64,000 nt of DNA from positions 62,001 through 126,000 of the forward strand of contig CAYPJU010000007.1 in NCBI GenBank assembly GCA_964411125.1, read 5' to 3'. Under the pieces are notes generated by a model that searched no databases, had not been told where the DNA came from, and saw only the letters and a list, made by a program, of their open reading frames with translations. Positions 41,167 to 48,826 of this stretch are shown here, one piece after another (positions within the stretch are counted from its first letter, which is position 1; the number at the start of each line of letters is the position of its first letter). The DNA comes from JBFIHF01 sp964411125. Its GTDB lineage: Bacteria; Myxococcota_A; Bradymonadia; Bradymonadales; Bradymonadaceae. The translations under genes were made by a program, and so were the position numbers.

Positions 41167-43099
41167 ACTCGCCGGCGCGGAACCGCTCCCAGTAGCTGTC
41201 GAGCGCTTCCTTGATCTTTCCGGAGAGCAGCACGACTCCAACGATGTTGGGGAACGCCATCGACAGGATCATCAGGTCGGAGAAGTCGAGCACGTTGCTG
41301 AGGCTCGCGACGCAGCCGAGCCACACGAACCCACAGAAGAGGATGCGATACGGGAAGCTCTGGTCGGGCCCGAAGAGGAAGGACCAGCAGCGCTCCCCGT
41401 AGTAGCTCCAGGAGATCATTGTCGAGAAGGCGAAGAGGACCACCGCGATCGCCAGCAGGTATTGCGCGAACTCGCCGAGCGAAGCGCCGAAGGCCGCCTG
41501 GGTCAGGAGCACTCCGTCGAGCCCCGCGGTCGCCGGGTCGGCATAGACGCCCGTCGTCACGATGACGATTCCCGTCATGAAGCAGATGATGATCGTGTCG
41601 ATGAAGGGTTCGAGGAGCGCGACGAGGCCTTCACGGACCGGATACTTCGTCTTTGCCGCGGAGTGTGCGATCGCCGCGGAACCGACGCCGGCCTCGTTCG
41701 AGAAGGCGGCGCGCCGCACCCCCTGGATGATGACGCCGATGACTCCACCGTAGAGGGCGTCGTCGCTGAACGCGGCCGAGAAGATGGTCGCTACCGCTCC
41801 GGGGACCGCCGAAGCGTTGATGACGAGCACCGCGATGCCGCTCAGCACGTACAGGACGCACATGACGGGCACGATCTTGTCGGCGACGTTCCCGATTCGC
41901 TTGATGCCGCCCACGATGACGATTCCGACGAGGACGGCGAGTAGCAGCCCGTAGAGCCAGCCGAAGTGTCCCGTACCGCCCCGGAATTTTTCGATGTTGT
42001 GCGCAGTGACGCCCGGTTTCGCGACCCAGTTCACGTTCCGTCCGTCGACGGTGGCGAACGCGACGGCGCTGACCGTACCGATGTCGACGTTGAACTCCGA
42101 CCCCGCCTCTTTGGCGACCGCCTCGATGTCGAGGAGGTAGCGGTCCCCCTCACGCTTCCAGTCCGCGACGCCGACCGCGAGGTCGCTCGCAGGGATGAAC
42201 TGGCGTTCGGGGGCGAGAACTTCGGGTTCCTCCCCTTCGGGAACCTCGGAGAGCTCGGCGGGCTTCACGAACTTCACGAGGTGACGGCGATACTCGAGCT
42301 CCATCGGCTGCGGCGCCTCGAGCCGCACCACGCTGGTCGACTTCTCGCCGCCGAGAGCCGGGACGAGGCTCGCCATTGCCTGGAAGCTCTGGTTCGCCTG
42401 GAACATGTTGCCGCCGCCGAACGAACCACCGATACAGAGGACGGCGAAGACGACCGAGAGGAACCGCCCGAGTCGACCCCGCCCCATCTCGGCGAGCCCT
42501 TCGCGCAGGTACACCATCGGTCCGCCACGCACTTCTCCGGAAGCGTCGACCTGGCGATACATCTGACCGAGCGTGCATTCGGCGAATTTCGAAGTCATTC
42601 CGAAGAAAGCGGCGAACATCATCCAGAAGACGGCGCCGGGTCCTCCGACGCTCACCGCGATTGCGACGCCGGCGATGTTTCCGAGCCCGACGGTCGCCGA
42701 GAGAGCAGACGAGAGCGCCTGGAAGTGTGACACCTCGCCGGGGTCGTTCGGGTCGTCGTACTTGCCACGGACGATGTTGATCGCGTGGACGAACCCTCGG
42801 AAGTTGATGAAGGTGAAGCGAAGGGTGAAGAAAATCGCGCCGCCGATGAGAACGATCACGACGAGCGGCATCTCCAGCAACGGGAGATTCCAGAAGAGCC
42901 CGGGGATTCCGAACTCCCAGTTCTCGAAGCTCAGAAACTCCGGCCAGTAGCCGACGGCGAGGAGTCCCACGACTCCGCCGAAAGCGTCGTTGACGGTCGT
43001 CTGCATCTTGTCGACGTTCCCGCCGGTCATGATCGCGAGGAACGCGATGACGATCAGCAGGAGAATGATCGACGCATACTGGCGCGCGTATTTCACCAT
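41159..43099 (-). CDS. AGCS-family sodium:amino acid symporter with large loop insert
   Basis: 646 residues against about 450-540 for most family members. The AGCS signature is intact: SATVGLGNIAGVAIAVSVGGPG (about 134-155), FEGMTSKFAECTLG-like segment GMTSKFAECTLGQMYR (about 168-182), GGPMVYL, FSNEAGVGSAAIAHSAA. It imports alanine or glycine with sodium in known members. A polar insert of about 125 residues (about 252-378) lies between two transmembrane helices and has no hydrophobic span; it contains a strand-rich part ('FVKPAELSEVPEGEEPEV'... 'VDIGTVSAVAFATVDG'). The ATG at 43099 gives a normal N-terminus. A promoter candidate lies 40 nt upstream. Confidence 0.9.
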   Translation of the reverse strand: MVKYARQYASIILLLIVIAFLAIMTGGNVDKMQTTVNDAFGGVVGLLAVGYWPEFLSFENWEFGIPGLFWNLPLLEMPLVVIVLIGGAIFFTLRFTFINFRGFVHAINIVRGKYDDPNDPGEVSHFQALSSALSATVGLGNIAGVAIAVSVGGPGAVFWMMFAAFFGMTSKFAECTLGQMYRQVDASGEVRGGPMVYLREGLAEMGRGRLGRFLSVVFAVLCIGGSFGGGNMFQANQSFQAMASLVPALGGEKSTSVVRLEAPQPMELEYRRHLVKFVKPAELSEVPEGEEPEVLAPERQFIPASDLAVGVADWKREGDRYLLDIEAVAKEAGSEFNVDIGTVSAVAFATVDGRNVNWVAKPGVTAHNIEKFRGGTGHFGWLYGLLLAVLVGIVIVGGIKRIGNVADKIVPVMCVLYVLSGIAVLVINASAVPGAVATIFSAAFSDDALYGGVIGVIIQGVRRAAFSNEAGVGSAAIAHSAAKTKYPVREGLVALLEPFIDTIIICFMTGIVIVTTGVYADPATAGLDGVLLTQAAFGASLGEFAQYLLAIAVVLFAFSTMISWSYYGERCWSFLFGPDQSFPYRILFCGFVWLGCVASLSNVLDFSDLMILSMAFPNIVGVVLLSGKIKEALDSYWERFRAGEFD

Positions 43100-43135
43100 A
43101 ACCACACTCCGTGTGCCGAATTTCGTGAACGCGGC

Positions 43136-43164
43136 TTCATAGCAACTCGGTCGCGGGGGTGCAA
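43136..43164 (-). promoter_or_regulatory. Promoter candidate of the symporter, with a G/C palindrome at -35
   Basis: On the minus strand TTGCAC (43164-43159), 17-nt spacer, TATGAA (43141-43136). A CGGGGG/CCCCCG palindrome (43154-43172) encloses the -35 box in its loop, a possible operator. Confidence 0.42.
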
Positions 43165-43257
43165 TCTCCCCCGACTCGGACGTTCCGCCCGTGGCGGAGC
43201 TGGAAGGTCTCGACGCTCGAACGGCTTCTCGCCGACCCGATTCCCCGCTGCCGTTGC

Positions 43258-43286
43258 TTGACCGCACCCAACAACATTGCTATTCA
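43258..43286 (+). promoter_or_regulatory. Promoter candidate of yajC-secD-secF
   Basis: TTGACC (43258-43263), 17-nt spacer and TATTCA (43281-43286), about 90 nt upstream of the yajC GTG. The -35 is 5/6 and the -10 is 3/6. Confidence 0.4.
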
Positions 43287-43376
43287 CCCATGCCCTCTCG
43301 CCATCCGGGAATTTCGGCGAGGGACCCCCGGGTTCCGGGGCCCTGTTGACGTGTCCATCGAAGGTCTTAATTCATC

Positions 43377-43715
43377 GTGTTTCCGACGCTGATCGCACAA
43401 GCAGCCGCGCAACCGCCGTCCATCATCGACATGGCGATGCCGATCGTGCTCATCCTTTTCGTCTTCTATTTCGTGATGTGGCGACCACAGGCGAAGCGGC
43501 AGCGGGAACAAGAGACCTACCTGAACAGCCTCAAATCAGGTGACGAAGTCGTCACCGCCGGAGGCATCGTCGGAACGATCAAATCCGTCGACGGAAAGCT
43601 GGTCACCCTGGACATCTCCAAGGGGACCAAGATTCGCGTACTGAAATCACAAATTCGAGGCTCGCTCGGGAAGTTCACCGGGTCGAGCGAGGACGAAGAG
43701 AAATCCGAGTCCTGA
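43377..43715 (+). CDS. yajC: Sec translocon accessory subunit YajC
   Basis: 112 residues, GTG start. One transmembrane helix (about 20-38, PIVLILFVFYFVMWRPQ) is followed by the YajC signature RPQAKRQREQE, then the small cytoplasmic domain SGDEVVTAGGIVGTIKSVDGKLVTLDISKGTKIRVLKSQI in its usual order. YajC associates with SecDF at the inner membrane and with the SecYEG translocon. The conserved order yajC-secD-secF confirms the call; secD begins 47 nt downstream. Confidence 0.95.
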   Translation: MFPTLIAQAAAQPPSIIDMAMPIVLILFVFYFVMWRPQAKRQREQETYLNSLKSGDEVVTAGGIVGTIKSVDGKLVTLDISKGTKIRVLKSQIRGSLGKFTGSSEDEEKSES

Positions 43716-43762
43716 CTGAGCGTTGGTTCGCGAGGTGACTCACCTCACGGAGTCTGGTTGAA

Positions 43763-45541
43763 ATGAGTGCCAATACGATCCGCTGGCTAGTCGTCATCAT
43801 CGCCCTCGTGGCGGCTGGTTTCGGCCTCGCCCCGACCCTGATGGACATGGGCGACGGCTCCCTCGACGGCGAAGTGCCGTACGAAGGACCTGCCGTCGAC
43901 TTCGTGTTCGAGCATGGACAACCACTCAACCTCGGGCTCGACCTGCAGGGAGGATTGCTCCTGCAATACAACGTCCTCGTCGACAAGGCGGTTCAGGACA
44001 AACTCGACCGCTCCACGTCGGACCTCCAGGGGAGGATCGAAGGAAAGAAGGAAGGGGTCCAGGTCCAGGTCACCCACGACTACGGCGAGAACTTCATCGC
44101 GATCAAATTCGCGAACGCCGACGATGGGAGCCTGCTCGACGAAGACCTCCTCACCTTCTACTCGAGCATGAAGCTCGTCGACACCGGGGGCGGCGAATTC
44201 CACCTCGTGATGGACGAGGAGTACGTCGACCAGACCAAAGAGTACGCGATCCAGCAGGCGATCGAGACGATCCGCCAGCGCGTGGACGCTCTCGGTGTGG
44301 CCGAGCCGAGCATCACGCGACGCGGCAAGTCCGACATCGTCGTGCAGCTCCCCGGCCTCAACAAGGACGACGTCGACCGCGCCAAGAAGCTCATCGGACA
44401 GACGGCCCAGCTCGAATTCCGGATGGTCGACGACGCTGGCACCAACGCCTTCTTCAACACGTTCTCCGGAAAGCTCCCCGAAGGCTTCCAACTCCGGATC
44501 ATCGACGGCAACTACCGGTCGGTCACGCACCAGGACAAGGAACAGCTCCGACGCTTCTTCAAGGGTCGCGTCGATGCCGACCACATCATCGGCTACCAGT
44601 TCCATCCCGTGTACGAGAACAAGATCGAAGAAATCGTCGACGAGGAGCGGTCCTACTGGAAGAGCTATTACATCTTCAAGAAGGTCGACCTGACGGGTGA
44701 CTACATCTCCGAGGCGAGTGTCCAGATCGACCAGCGCTTCAACCGTCCGTACGTCGCGCTCAACTTCGACTCCAAGGGAGGCGAGCTCTTCGGTGAGCTG
44801 TCGTCGAACAACGTCGGCAAGCGAATGGCGATCATGCTCGACGACAACGTGCAGTCCGCACCCGTCTTCAACGAGCCGATCCTCGGCGGGCGTGCCCAGA
44901 TCAACATGGGAGCGCTCGAGGCGTACAACGAAGTACTGCGCCAGGCCGAAGACCTCGTCATCGTCCTCCGCCACGGCGCCCTCCCCGCTCCCATCGAGAA
45001 ACAGTTCGAGACAGTCGTCGGACCGACGCTCGGTCAGGACTCCATCGACAAGTCGGTCCGCGCCTTCGCGGTCGGCCTGCTGCTCGTGGTCCTCTTCATG
45101 CTCATCTACTACCGCGCCTCCGGTTTCGTATCCGTGATGGCGCTGCTGCTGAACATGATTTTCGTGATGGCGATTCTGTCGACGATGGGCGCCACCCTCA
45201 CGCTTCCGGGTATCGCCGGGATCATCCTGACGATCGGTATGGCGGTCGACGCCAACGTCATCATCTTCGAGCGTATTCGCGAGGAGATCGATCTGAACAA
45301 GAAGCCGAGGGAGGCTGCGGCGCTCGGCTTCGAGAAGGCCCTCTCCGCGGTCATGGACGCCAACGTGACGACCGGCATCGCCGGTCTCGTTCTGCTGCAG
45401 TACGGCACGGGCCCCGTGAAGGGATTCGCCGTCACGCTCCTGATCGGGATCGTCTCCACCATCTTCACCGCCGTCTTCATCTCGCGCCTCGTCTTCGACA
45501 CGTGGCTCGTGAGCGGCAAGAAAGAGAAGCTGAGCATTTGA
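43763..45541 (+). CDS. secD: Protein translocase subunit SecD
   Basis: 592 residues. SecD uses the proton motive force with SecF to pull exported proteins from SecYEG. N-terminal TM1, then the periplasmic P1 region with GLDLQGGLLLQYNV (about 54-67), TIRQRVDALGVAEPSI (about 171-186) and a P1 base/head of normal size. Five more helices contain the SecD/F family motif GMAVDANVIIFERIREE near the C-terminus (about 492-508). Start ATG with GGAG upstream. secF follows after 38 nt. Confidence 0.97.
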   Translation: MSANTIRWLVVIIALVAAGFGLAPTLMDMGDGSLDGEVPYEGPAVDFVFEHGQPLNLGLDLQGGLLLQYNVLVDKAVQDKLDRSTSDLQGRIEGKKEGVQVQVTHDYGENFIAIKFANADDGSLLDEDLLTFYSSMKLVDTGGGEFHLVMDEEYVDQTKEYAIQQAIETIRQRVDALGVAEPSITRRGKSDIVVQLPGLNKDDVDRAKKLIGQTAQLEFRMVDDAGTNAFFNTFSGKLPEGFQLRIIDGNYRSVTHQDKEQLRRFFKGRVDADHIIGYQFHPVYENKIEEIVDEERSYWKSYYIFKKVDLTGDYISEASVQIDQRFNRPYVALNFDSKGGELFGELSSNNVGKRMAIMLDDNVQSAPVFNEPILGGRAQINMGALEAYNEVLRQAEDLVIVLRHGALPAPIEKQFETVVGPTLGQDSIDKSVRAFAVGLLLVVLFMLIYYRASGFVSVMALLLNMIFVMAILSTMGATLTLPGIAGIILTIGMAVDANVIIFERIREEIDLNKKPREAAALGFEKALSAVMDANVTTGIAGLVLLQYGTGPVKGFAVTLLIGIVSTIFTAVFISRLVFDTWLVSGKKEKLSI

Positions 45542-45579
45542 CTGGTTTTGCTGGGCTCTGCGCCCACGAGGAACGATAG

Positions 45580-46749
45580 ATGTTTCGAATTATCCCCAAG
45601 GACATCTCGGTCGACTTCATCGGCAAACGGAAGCCGTTTGCGATCATGTCGACCATCCTGGTCATTGCCAGCGTCCTGTTGGTGATCTTCGTCAAGCCGA
45701 ACTACGGCATCGACTTCAAGGGAGGCAGCGACGTCATCCTGAAGTTCAAGGAGCCGACGACGGCCGACGAGGTTCGCACGGCCGCGCTGTCGGTCTTCTC
45801 GGAGGCGAACGTTCAGCAGTTCGGTGAACCCGAGGACAACGAGTTCCTCGTCCAGACGCAGGAAGTCTCGGTCGTCAACGCGAAGAAGATCGACGAAATC
45901 AAAGCCCTCCTCACCCCCATCGGTGAGGTGGAGCGCGTCACCTGGAATCCCGAGCAGCCCGACCGGCTCGACATCGTCTACACCGCCCCCGTCGCTCCGG
46001 CTGACATTCAGGCCGCGGTCGAAAAGGTCGGCGTGGAAGGGGTCGAGGTCGAGCAACTCGGCGTGGAAGGGAGCGGTAACTACGTCGTTCGATTCCAGGA
46101 CCTGGGCGTGAAGATTCGAAAGGGTTTCGCGGAAGCACTCCCGGACAAGTTCGACCCGAACGAAGGGCTCGAGCGACTCGAGACAGTCGGTCCGCGCGTC
46201 GGTGAGCAGCTGCGGAACAGCGGTATCTTCTCGATCATCGTGGCTCTGCTCCTGATCCTCATCTACATCGCCTTCCGTTTCGACGTCCGGTACGCCCCCG
46301 GGGCCGTCCTCGCGCTCGCGCACGACGTCACGATTTCGGTCGGCATCTTCACCGTGACGCAGATGGAGATCAGCCTGCCGATCATCGCGGCCCTCCTCAC
46401 CATCGTCGGTTACTCGCTCAACGACACCATCGTCGTGTTCGACCGTATCCGCGAGAACCTCATCGAGGTCGGCGACGACGACGTCCCCGGCACGGTGAAC
46501 CGCAGCATCAACGAGACCCTCAGCCGTACGATCATTACGTCGCTGACGACGCTCCTGGCCGTCTTCGCCATCTACATCTTCGGCGGCGGCCTCATCAAGG
46601 ACTTCGCGTTCTCGCTGATCGTCGGCATCTTCGTCGGTACCTACAGCTCCGTCTTCATCGCGTCTCCGGTCATGTTGGTGATGGACCGGTACCTGCGAAC
46701 CCGTCGAGCGGCTCAGAAGTCCGTGCCGGCGCCCGCCGAACCCGTCTGA
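45580..46749 (+). CDS. secF: Protein translocase subunit SecF
   Basis: 389 residues, slightly longer than the usual 300-330. TM1 (about 20-38) is followed by the NYGIDFKGGSDVILKF motif, then a periplasmic region of about 170 residues, larger than usual, with two VE/E-rich alpha-beta units. The membrane core has LLTIVGYSLNDTIVVFDRIREN (the SecF proton-path aspartates) and ends with a cytoplasmic basic tail. GAGGAAC ribosome binding site upstream of the ATG. A strong hairpin follows the stop, so the yajC-secDF unit probably ends here. Confidence 0.96.
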   Translation: MFRIIPKDISVDFIGKRKPFAIMSTILVIASVLLVIFVKPNYGIDFKGGSDVILKFKEPTTADEVRTAALSVFSEANVQQFGEPEDNEFLVQTQEVSVVNAKKIDEIKALLTPIGEVERVTWNPEQPDRLDIVYTAPVAPADIQAAVEKVGVEGVEVEQLGVEGSGNYVVRFQDLGVKIRKGFAEALPDKFDPNEGLERLETVGPRVGEQLRNSGIFSIIVALLLILIYIAFRFDVRYAPGAVLALAHDVTISVGIFTVTQMEISLPIIAALLTIVGYSLNDTIVVFDRIRENLIEVGDDDVPGTVNRSINETLSRTIITSLTTLLAVFAIYIFGGGLIKDFAFSLIVGIFVGTYSSVFIASPVMLVMDRYLRTRRAAQKSVPAPAEPV

Positions 46750-46762
46750 GCAGACAGCACCC

Positions 46763-46787
46763 GAGCCTCGCGATTCTCGCGAGGCTC
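46763..46787 (+). terminator. Terminator after secF
   Basis: GAGCCTCGCGA-ttc-TCGCGAGGCTC, a perfect 11-bp stem with a 3-nt loop, 13 nt after the secF stop, followed within 6 nt by an A/T-rich stretch (GCGAAATTTTCGC) that itself can pair. The weak T-run makes it a strong pause or rho-independent end. Confidence 0.65.
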
Positions 46788-46827
46788 ATCGCGAAATTTT
46801 CGCATTCGACTGCTATGTTTGACCCCC

Positions 46828-48594
46828 ATGGTGAAGACTGGCTCCAGCGCTGACCGCGACTGGGTGCTCTTGCGAGCGCCCGAAGAACAGTGGCGCGCGC
46901 TGTGTGGTAGTCTGAAGGTCCACCCCATCACCGCGAAGATCCTCTGCCTGCGGGGGATGGGTGACCCCGATCAGGCTCGGCGCTTCCTCAGCCCCGAGCT
47001 CGAGCAGATGCACGACCCGTTCCTCATGAAAGACATGATGAACGCCGTCGCTGAAGTCCTCAAAGCGATCGAACGCGTGCAACGCATCGTGATTCACGGA
47101 GACTACGACGTCGACGGCGTGTCGAGCTCGTCGCTCCTCTACAGCTTCCTGCGCGACATCGGCGCCGACGTTCACTACTTCATCCCGACCCGCGACGCTG
47201 ACGGATACGGGCTCAACGCAGATTCGGTTCGTCGGTTTCACGAAGAGGGGACGGGGCTCATCATCACCGTCGACTGCGGTGTGTCGAACGTGGAAGAGAT
47301 TGCGCTCGCCGAGGAGCTCGGCATGCGGACGATCGTCGTCGACCATCACACGATCCCGCCCGAGCTTCCTCCGGCCCGCGCGATCCTGAACCCGCTGCAG
47401 AAAGACTGCGACTTCCCTTTCGAACACCTCGCAGCCGTGGGCGTCACGTTCAACTTCGTCTGCGCATTGACGACCGAGCTCCGAAAGCGCGGGGTCTTCG
47501 ACGTCGTTCCCGAGCCCGATCTCGAGGACTATCTCGATCTCGTCGCGCTCGGAACGATCGCCGACGTCATGCCGCTCGTGGACGAGAACCGACTCTTCGC
47601 GCGCATCGGGCTCGAAGTTCTCGCGCGGCGGCGCCGAGCAGGCGTGTCGGCGTTGCTCGATCAGGCCGGCGTCGAGGTCGGCCCTGTCGACGCCCGGACC
47701 GTGAGTTTCCGCCTCGCACCACGGCTGAACGCCGCGGGCCGAATGAGCGACGCTTCCATCTGCGTCGAGCTCCTCACGACGAGCGACTACGGGCGAGCCG
47801 TGGAACTCGCAACGATGCTCGAGGACCTCAACGTCGCTCGACAGGACGAGGAACGCGGGATTTTGGAAGAAGCGCTCGCCGAAGCGGAACGTCAGATCGA
47901 CCTCGACCATCGCGTCCTCGTCATCGCCGGCGAGGGCTGGCATCGAGGCGTGCTCGGCATCGTGGCGTCACGGGTGACGGAGACCTTTCATCGTCCTGCG
48001 ATCCTGATGGGGATCGAGGACGGCGTGGCGCGCGGCTCGGCACGGTCCATCGAGGGGATAAATCTGATCGACACTCTAGGTCGCGTCGAGCGCCTGCTCG
48101 CCACCTACGGTGGACACAGCGCGGCAGCAGGATTGTCGCTTCGAGCCGAACGGCTCGACGAGTTCCTGGTCGAAATCCAGGTCGCGGCCCGGGAAGTTCT
48201 GGAGAACGAGCCGATGCCGCGGCCGAGGCTCCTGATCGATGGGGAGCTCGACTTCGCCGAGATCGACGGAAGCCTGGTGGAAGAGCTTCGGAAGCTCGGC
48301 CCGTTTGGCGCCGGCAACAACGAGCCTACCTTACTCGCGACGAAGGTATCGGCATCGAACGCGAAGATCGTGAGCGAGAAGCATCTGCGGGCAAGGTTCC
48401 GTGACAATTCCGGCACCATCGATGGTTTCGGGTTCTCGCTCGGCGAGTCGATCGACCTCCTCCGCGAGACGGTGGCGGTAGCGTTCATGCCGCGTGAGTT
48501 TCGAGGTCACGGCCGACCTCGGCTCGAGATTCAGGTCCGCGACGTCCGGTGCGCCTCCGGACGTTGCCCCGATCGTGTAGAAACCCCGGAGTAG
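46828..48594 (+). CDS. recJ: Single-stranded-DNA exonuclease RecJ
   Basis: 588 residues, normal for RecJ (about 570-580). The DHH nuclease motifs are all present: HGDYDVDGVSSSSLL (about 90-104), ITVDCGVSN (about 147-155), IVVDHHTIPPELPPA (about 169-183), the GTIADVMPLVDENR motif (about 240-253) and the DHHA1 GGHSAAAG (about 430). RecJ degrades single-stranded DNA 5'-3' in recombination and base-excision repair in the cytosol. The start is ATG at 46828 or GTG at 46831; an upstream TTG at 46819 would add three residues. No Shine-Dalgarno is obvious. A short membrane protein gene follows 3 nt after the stop. Confidence 0.95.
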   Translation: MVKTGSSADRDWVLLRAPEEQWRALCGSLKVHPITAKILCLRGMGDPDQARRFLSPELEQMHDPFLMKDMMNAVAEVLKAIERVQRIVIHGDYDVDGVSSSSLLYSFLRDIGADVHYFIPTRDADGYGLNADSVRRFHEEGTGLIITVDCGVSNVEEIALAEELGMRTIVVDHHTIPPELPPARAILNPLQKDCDFPFEHLAAVGVTFNFVCALTTELRKRGVFDVVPEPDLEDYLDLVALGTIADVMPLVDENRLFARIGLEVLARRRRAGVSALLDQAGVEVGPVDARTVSFRLAPRLNAAGRMSDASICVELLTTSDYGRAVELATMLEDLNVARQDEERGILEEALAEAERQIDLDHRVLVIAGEGWHRGVLGIVASRVTETFHRPAILMGIEDGVARGSARSIEGINLIDTLGRVERLLATYGGHSAAAGLSLRAERLDEFLVEIQVAAREVLENEPMPRPRLLIDGELDFAEIDGSLVEELRKLGPFGAGNNEPTLLATKVSASNAKIVSEKHLRARFRDNSGTIDGFGFSLGESIDLLRETVAVAFMPREFRGHGRPRLEIQVRDVRCASGRCPDRVETPE

Positions 48595-48597
48595 ACC

Positions 48598-48816
48598 GTG
48601 GTTCGCCGTTCCAGACGCCGCCCCCGCCGACAAAACCGCGGCACCCAGCTCATTCAGATCGTCGGATTGACGCTCGTGCTGGTCATCATCCTGCTCTTCC
48701 GCGACGAGATCGCAGGCGGAGCCGGGGTCCTCTTCGGAGACGACGGGTCGTCCGACGTCCAGCTCCCCGAAGAACGCCAGCGCAGTACCGAACCGCCCGG
48801 GGCCACGAACCGCTGA
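48598..48816 (+). CDS. Small single-pass membrane protein (72 aa)
   Basis: GTG start 3 nt after the recJ stop. A strongly basic N-terminus (VRRSRRRPRRQNR) is followed by one hydrophobic segment LIQIVGLTLVLVIILLF (about 18-34) and an acidic extracytoplasmic tail of about 35 residues. The basic-in/acidic-out layout is coherent for a real tail-out membrane protein. No family recognised. It ends 10 nt before the convergent UvrA-family gene. The 3-nt spacing suggests coupling with recJ. Confidence 0.55.
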   Translation: MVRRSRRRPRRQNRGTQLIQIVGLTLVLVIILLFRDEIAGGAGVLFGDDGSSDVQLPEERQRSTEPPGATNR

Positions 48817-48826
48817 CGCATCCAGC

